Shown here: piece by piece, positions 62,144 through 64,000 of the stretch
Numbering within the stretch: position 1 is the first letter of the stretch
Layout of the letters: the number at the start of each line of letters is the position of its first letter
Source: Uliginosibacterium sp. 31-16
GTDB taxonomy: Bacteria > Pseudomonadota > Gammaproteobacteria > Burkholderiales > Rhodocyclaceae
Assembly: GCF_030730865.1 (NCBI RefSeq)
Contig: NZ_JAVALZ010000005.1
Coordinates: 1-64,000, forward strand
Reading direction: 5' to 3'
Length of the DNA stretch: 64,000 nt
Position numbers and translations under genes: made by a program
Notes under the pieces: generated by a model
Databases searched by the model: none
What the model was told of the DNA's origin: nothing
What the model saw: only the letters and a program-made list of their open reading frames with translations

Positions 62144-64000
62144 ATGCACTACCTTCGCCGCATATCCCGCCCCCTGAGCCGCGTTCTGATATTTGCGCAC
62201 ATTGCGCTGGCCCTTCAGCCCCTGAGTGTGATGGCCAAAGAGCCGGGACAGCTTCAGGCCGAGGCCATGGAAGCCGTGCGACGCGAAGCGAAACGCAATC
62301 CCCTGCTGGCGCAAAAGCTGGGCGTCGTGCCCGCCGCACAACAAACCCAGACAGGCATCGTTTCCGCAGACCCGGATCAAGTGCGTCTGCAGCGCATCGA
62401 ATCACTCGTCAAGCGACTGAACCCCGAAGTATTCGTCGCTGCGCCGAACGCGAAGGCGGGCGTCAAGGAAGGTACGCAAGATAGTGCGCAAGCCAAGACT
62501 GGCGTCTCCGCTAATGCAGGCAATGCCCCAGACAAACGCCTCGCTGCCATCGGCCCGGATTTCAAAGTCGAAATCCAGCAAAGCGCCCAAGCCAAACAAA
62601 TCGCCGCCCTCACACCCAAAGGCAAAGCTCGCACCGACGCCCAGAGCGAATTGCGTCAAGCGCTAGCCCAACAAGCCCAGGCGCAAACCCGGCAACTCGC
62701 CGACTTTTCCAGCACGCGTCAGAGCCTTCAGCAACTCAAAATCAGCGAAGGCACCCGCACCGAACTGCTCGCCCGTCACGATGCCGCCATGGAAAAACTC
62801 CAGGCGCGCAGCGAACAATTCAGTCAGCTTGCCCAAGCCGTGCAGCAAGCCCCTGACAGCGCCAGCCAGCAAATCGCCACCGCCGCTCTGGCTCAGTTCT
62901 TCAAGCAGTACCCCGCCAGTGCCGGCCATACCGCCTCAGACCCCAAGCATCTGCCTTGGGGGAGCCCCAGCAGCAAGGTGCGCGCCCCGATAGAGAACGA
63001 AGCCGACTACAGCAAACAAAGCGCCGCGCTCGGCTTCCAGCCCGGCCTTCCGATGCGCAAACTGGCCGGTGGCTTTGGCGCCTCGCCGGTCTCCATGCTC
63101 TTGCCCGGCATCTCTGTGCCGACCACCACACCCGTCGTGGAAGACATGGCCCCCACCGAAGATGTCCAGCTCACCCCGGCCATCATTGCCAAAGCCACCG
63201 AACTGAATAAAGACCCGGTCAAGATCTACAACTGGGTGCGCAACAACATTGAGTTCATCCCCAGCTACGGCAGCATCCAGGGCAGTGATCTCACCCTCAA
63301 GAACCAGCGCGGCAACGCCTTCGACACCGCCAGTTTGCTCATCGCCCTGCTGCGCGCCTCCAATATCAGTGCTCGCTACGTATATGGCACCGTGCGGCTA
63401 CCCATCGAGCAAGCCAAAAACTGGGTCGGTGGCGTCACCGCACCGGCGGCCGTACAAAGCCTGCTCGGCCAAGGCGGCATCCCCAACATCCTGATAACAA
63501 GCGGCGGGCAAGTTACCCACGTCAAACTCGAACACGTCTGGGTCGAAGCCTGGGTCGATTACATCCCCAGCCGTGGCGCCAAGCATAAAGACGGGGATAG
63601 CTGGATCCCCATGGATGCCAGCTACAAGCAATACCAATACACCGCAGGTATGAACATCAAGCAAGGCGTGCCGCTCGATGCCGCTGCTCTGCAAGCCCAA
63701 CTCAAAACCGGCGCCACCCTCAACGAAGCCGAAGGCTGGGTACAGAACCTCAATAGCGCCGCCCTGCAAAGCACGCTGAGCAGCTACCAGGCGCAAGTCA
63801 AAACCTACGTCGACACCCAAAAGCCCGGCGCAACGGTTGGTGACGTACTGGGCACCAAGAAGTCCATCGTGCGCAACGACGCCATCCTGCTCGGCTCACT
63901 GCCTTACCCTGTCCTCGCCACCGGTGGACGCTTCGCCAGCATCCCCGATAGCCTGCGCTGGAAATACCGTACGCAACTGGTCGAAGGCAGCGTCGACTAC
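62144..64000 (+). CDS. Exported transglutaminase-fold protein lacking the catalytic Cys (5' part)
   Basis: The frame is open from the ATG at 62144 to the window end (619 codons visible). An N-terminal hydrophobic signal (VLIFAHIALALQPLSVMA) precedes a Gln/Ala-rich coiled region (about 190-260). A transglutaminase-like domain follows (about 350-500): RGNAFDTASLLIALLRASNISARYVYG, LEHVWVEAWV with His464, and WIPMDASYK with Asp491. The position normally holding the nucleophilic Cys is Ala392. This architecture usually continues into a very long RHS-like or adhesin protein, which would lie to the right. It follows the giant gene by 106 bases, so the two are likely co-expressed. Confidence 0.85.
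   Translation, partial: MHYLRRISRPLSRVLIFAHIALALQPLSVMAKEPGQLQAEAMEAVRREAKRNPLLAQKLGVVPAAQQTQTGIVSADPDQVRLQRIESLVKRLNPEVFVAAPNAKAGVKEGTQDSAQAKTGVSANAGNAPDKRLAAIGPDFKVEIQQSAQAKQIAALTPKGKARTDAQSELRQALAQQAQAQTRQLADFSSTRQSLQQLKISEGTRTELLARHDAAMEKLQARSEQFSQLAQAVQQAPDSASQQIATAALAQFFKQYPASAGHTASDPKHLPWGSPSSKVRAPIENEADYSKQSAALGFQPGLPMRKLAGGFGASPVSMLLPGISVPTTTPVVEDMAPTEDVQLTPAIIAKATELNKDPVKIYNWVRNNIEFIPSYGSIQGSDLTLKNQRGNAFDTASLLIALLRASNISARYVYGTVRLPIEQAKNWVGGVTAPAAVQSLLGQGGIPNILITSGGQVTHVKLEHVWVEAWVDYIPSRGAKHKDGDSWIPMDASYKQYQYTAGMNIKQGVPLDAAALQAQLKTGATLNEAEGWVQNLNSAALQSTLSSYQAQVKTYVDTQKPGATVGDVLGTKKSIVRNDAILLGSLPYPVLATGGRFASIPDSLRWKYRTQLVEGSVDY

Noticed and set aside
1-64000. CRISPR arrays, rRNA or tRNA genes
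   Set aside because: No regularly spaced identical repeats and no cloverleaf-like segments with a proper T-loop were found by reading; GGTTCGAACC near 1050 is inside namZ.

Overview
The window is a contiguous piece of a high-GC Gram-negative chromosome, most likely a betaproteobacterium (Rhodocyclales- or Neisseriales-like). The evidence is a DcaP-like trimeric porin, a PilZ protein, a MaoC/phosphotransacetylase fusion with acetate kinase, an Anr/FNR-type site next to a hemerythrin, and a type II secretion/type IV pilus-like operon. No rRNA, tRNA or CRISPR array was seen. The species cannot be fixed from the sequence alone.

Region 1 (1-38.6 kb) is ordinary chromosomal content. It holds wall-sugar recycling (NamZ), tyrS and dusA, a polar amino-acid ABC operon ending in a porin gene, a GGDEF/EAL protein, pepN, a hemerythrin, kdgK, maoC-pta/ackA, glmU, an acyl-CoA ligase, yciH, rhlE, a MATE exporter, a B12/radical SAM enzyme, an Lrp regulator, a chloramphenicol acetyltransferase-like enzyme and several small membrane proteins. 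Most gene ends carry a dispersed palindromic repeat (core like CTGAAGAnGYCCGYCAG followed by nTGCGGCTCTYCAG). I count eleven copies between 0.6 and 39.4 kb.

Region 2 (38.6-44.4 kb) is a hotspot of mobile DNA. It has a single integron-type gene cassette (RraB-like protein with an attC-like hairpin). glmS follows, with a Tn7-like transposon end 23 bp after its stop codon (three TnsB-type sites) and a truncated tnsA. Next is a secreted endonuclease gene framed by two inverted repeats of about 320 bp. Base composition drops visibly in parts of this region.

Region 3 (44.4-64 kb) looks like one functional block. A tightly overlapping minus-strand operon encodes GspG, GspF, GspE, PilM/GspL-, PilN-, PilO- and PilP/GspC-like proteins, a lipoprotein secretin with a cohesin-like tail, and three further pseudopilins. 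Divergent from it, behind a promoter with a palindromic operator candidate, is a 7.8-kb gene for a giant exported multidomain protein (alpha/alpha-toroid repeats, four carboxypeptidase-regulatory-like beta domains, a CXXCH motif, a beta-propeller, an amidotransferase-like domain). An exported transglutaminase-fold protein that lacks the usual catalytic cysteine follows and runs off the window. My leading hypothesis is a dedicated secretion system whose cargo is these giant surface proteins. No prepilin peptidase is present in the window.
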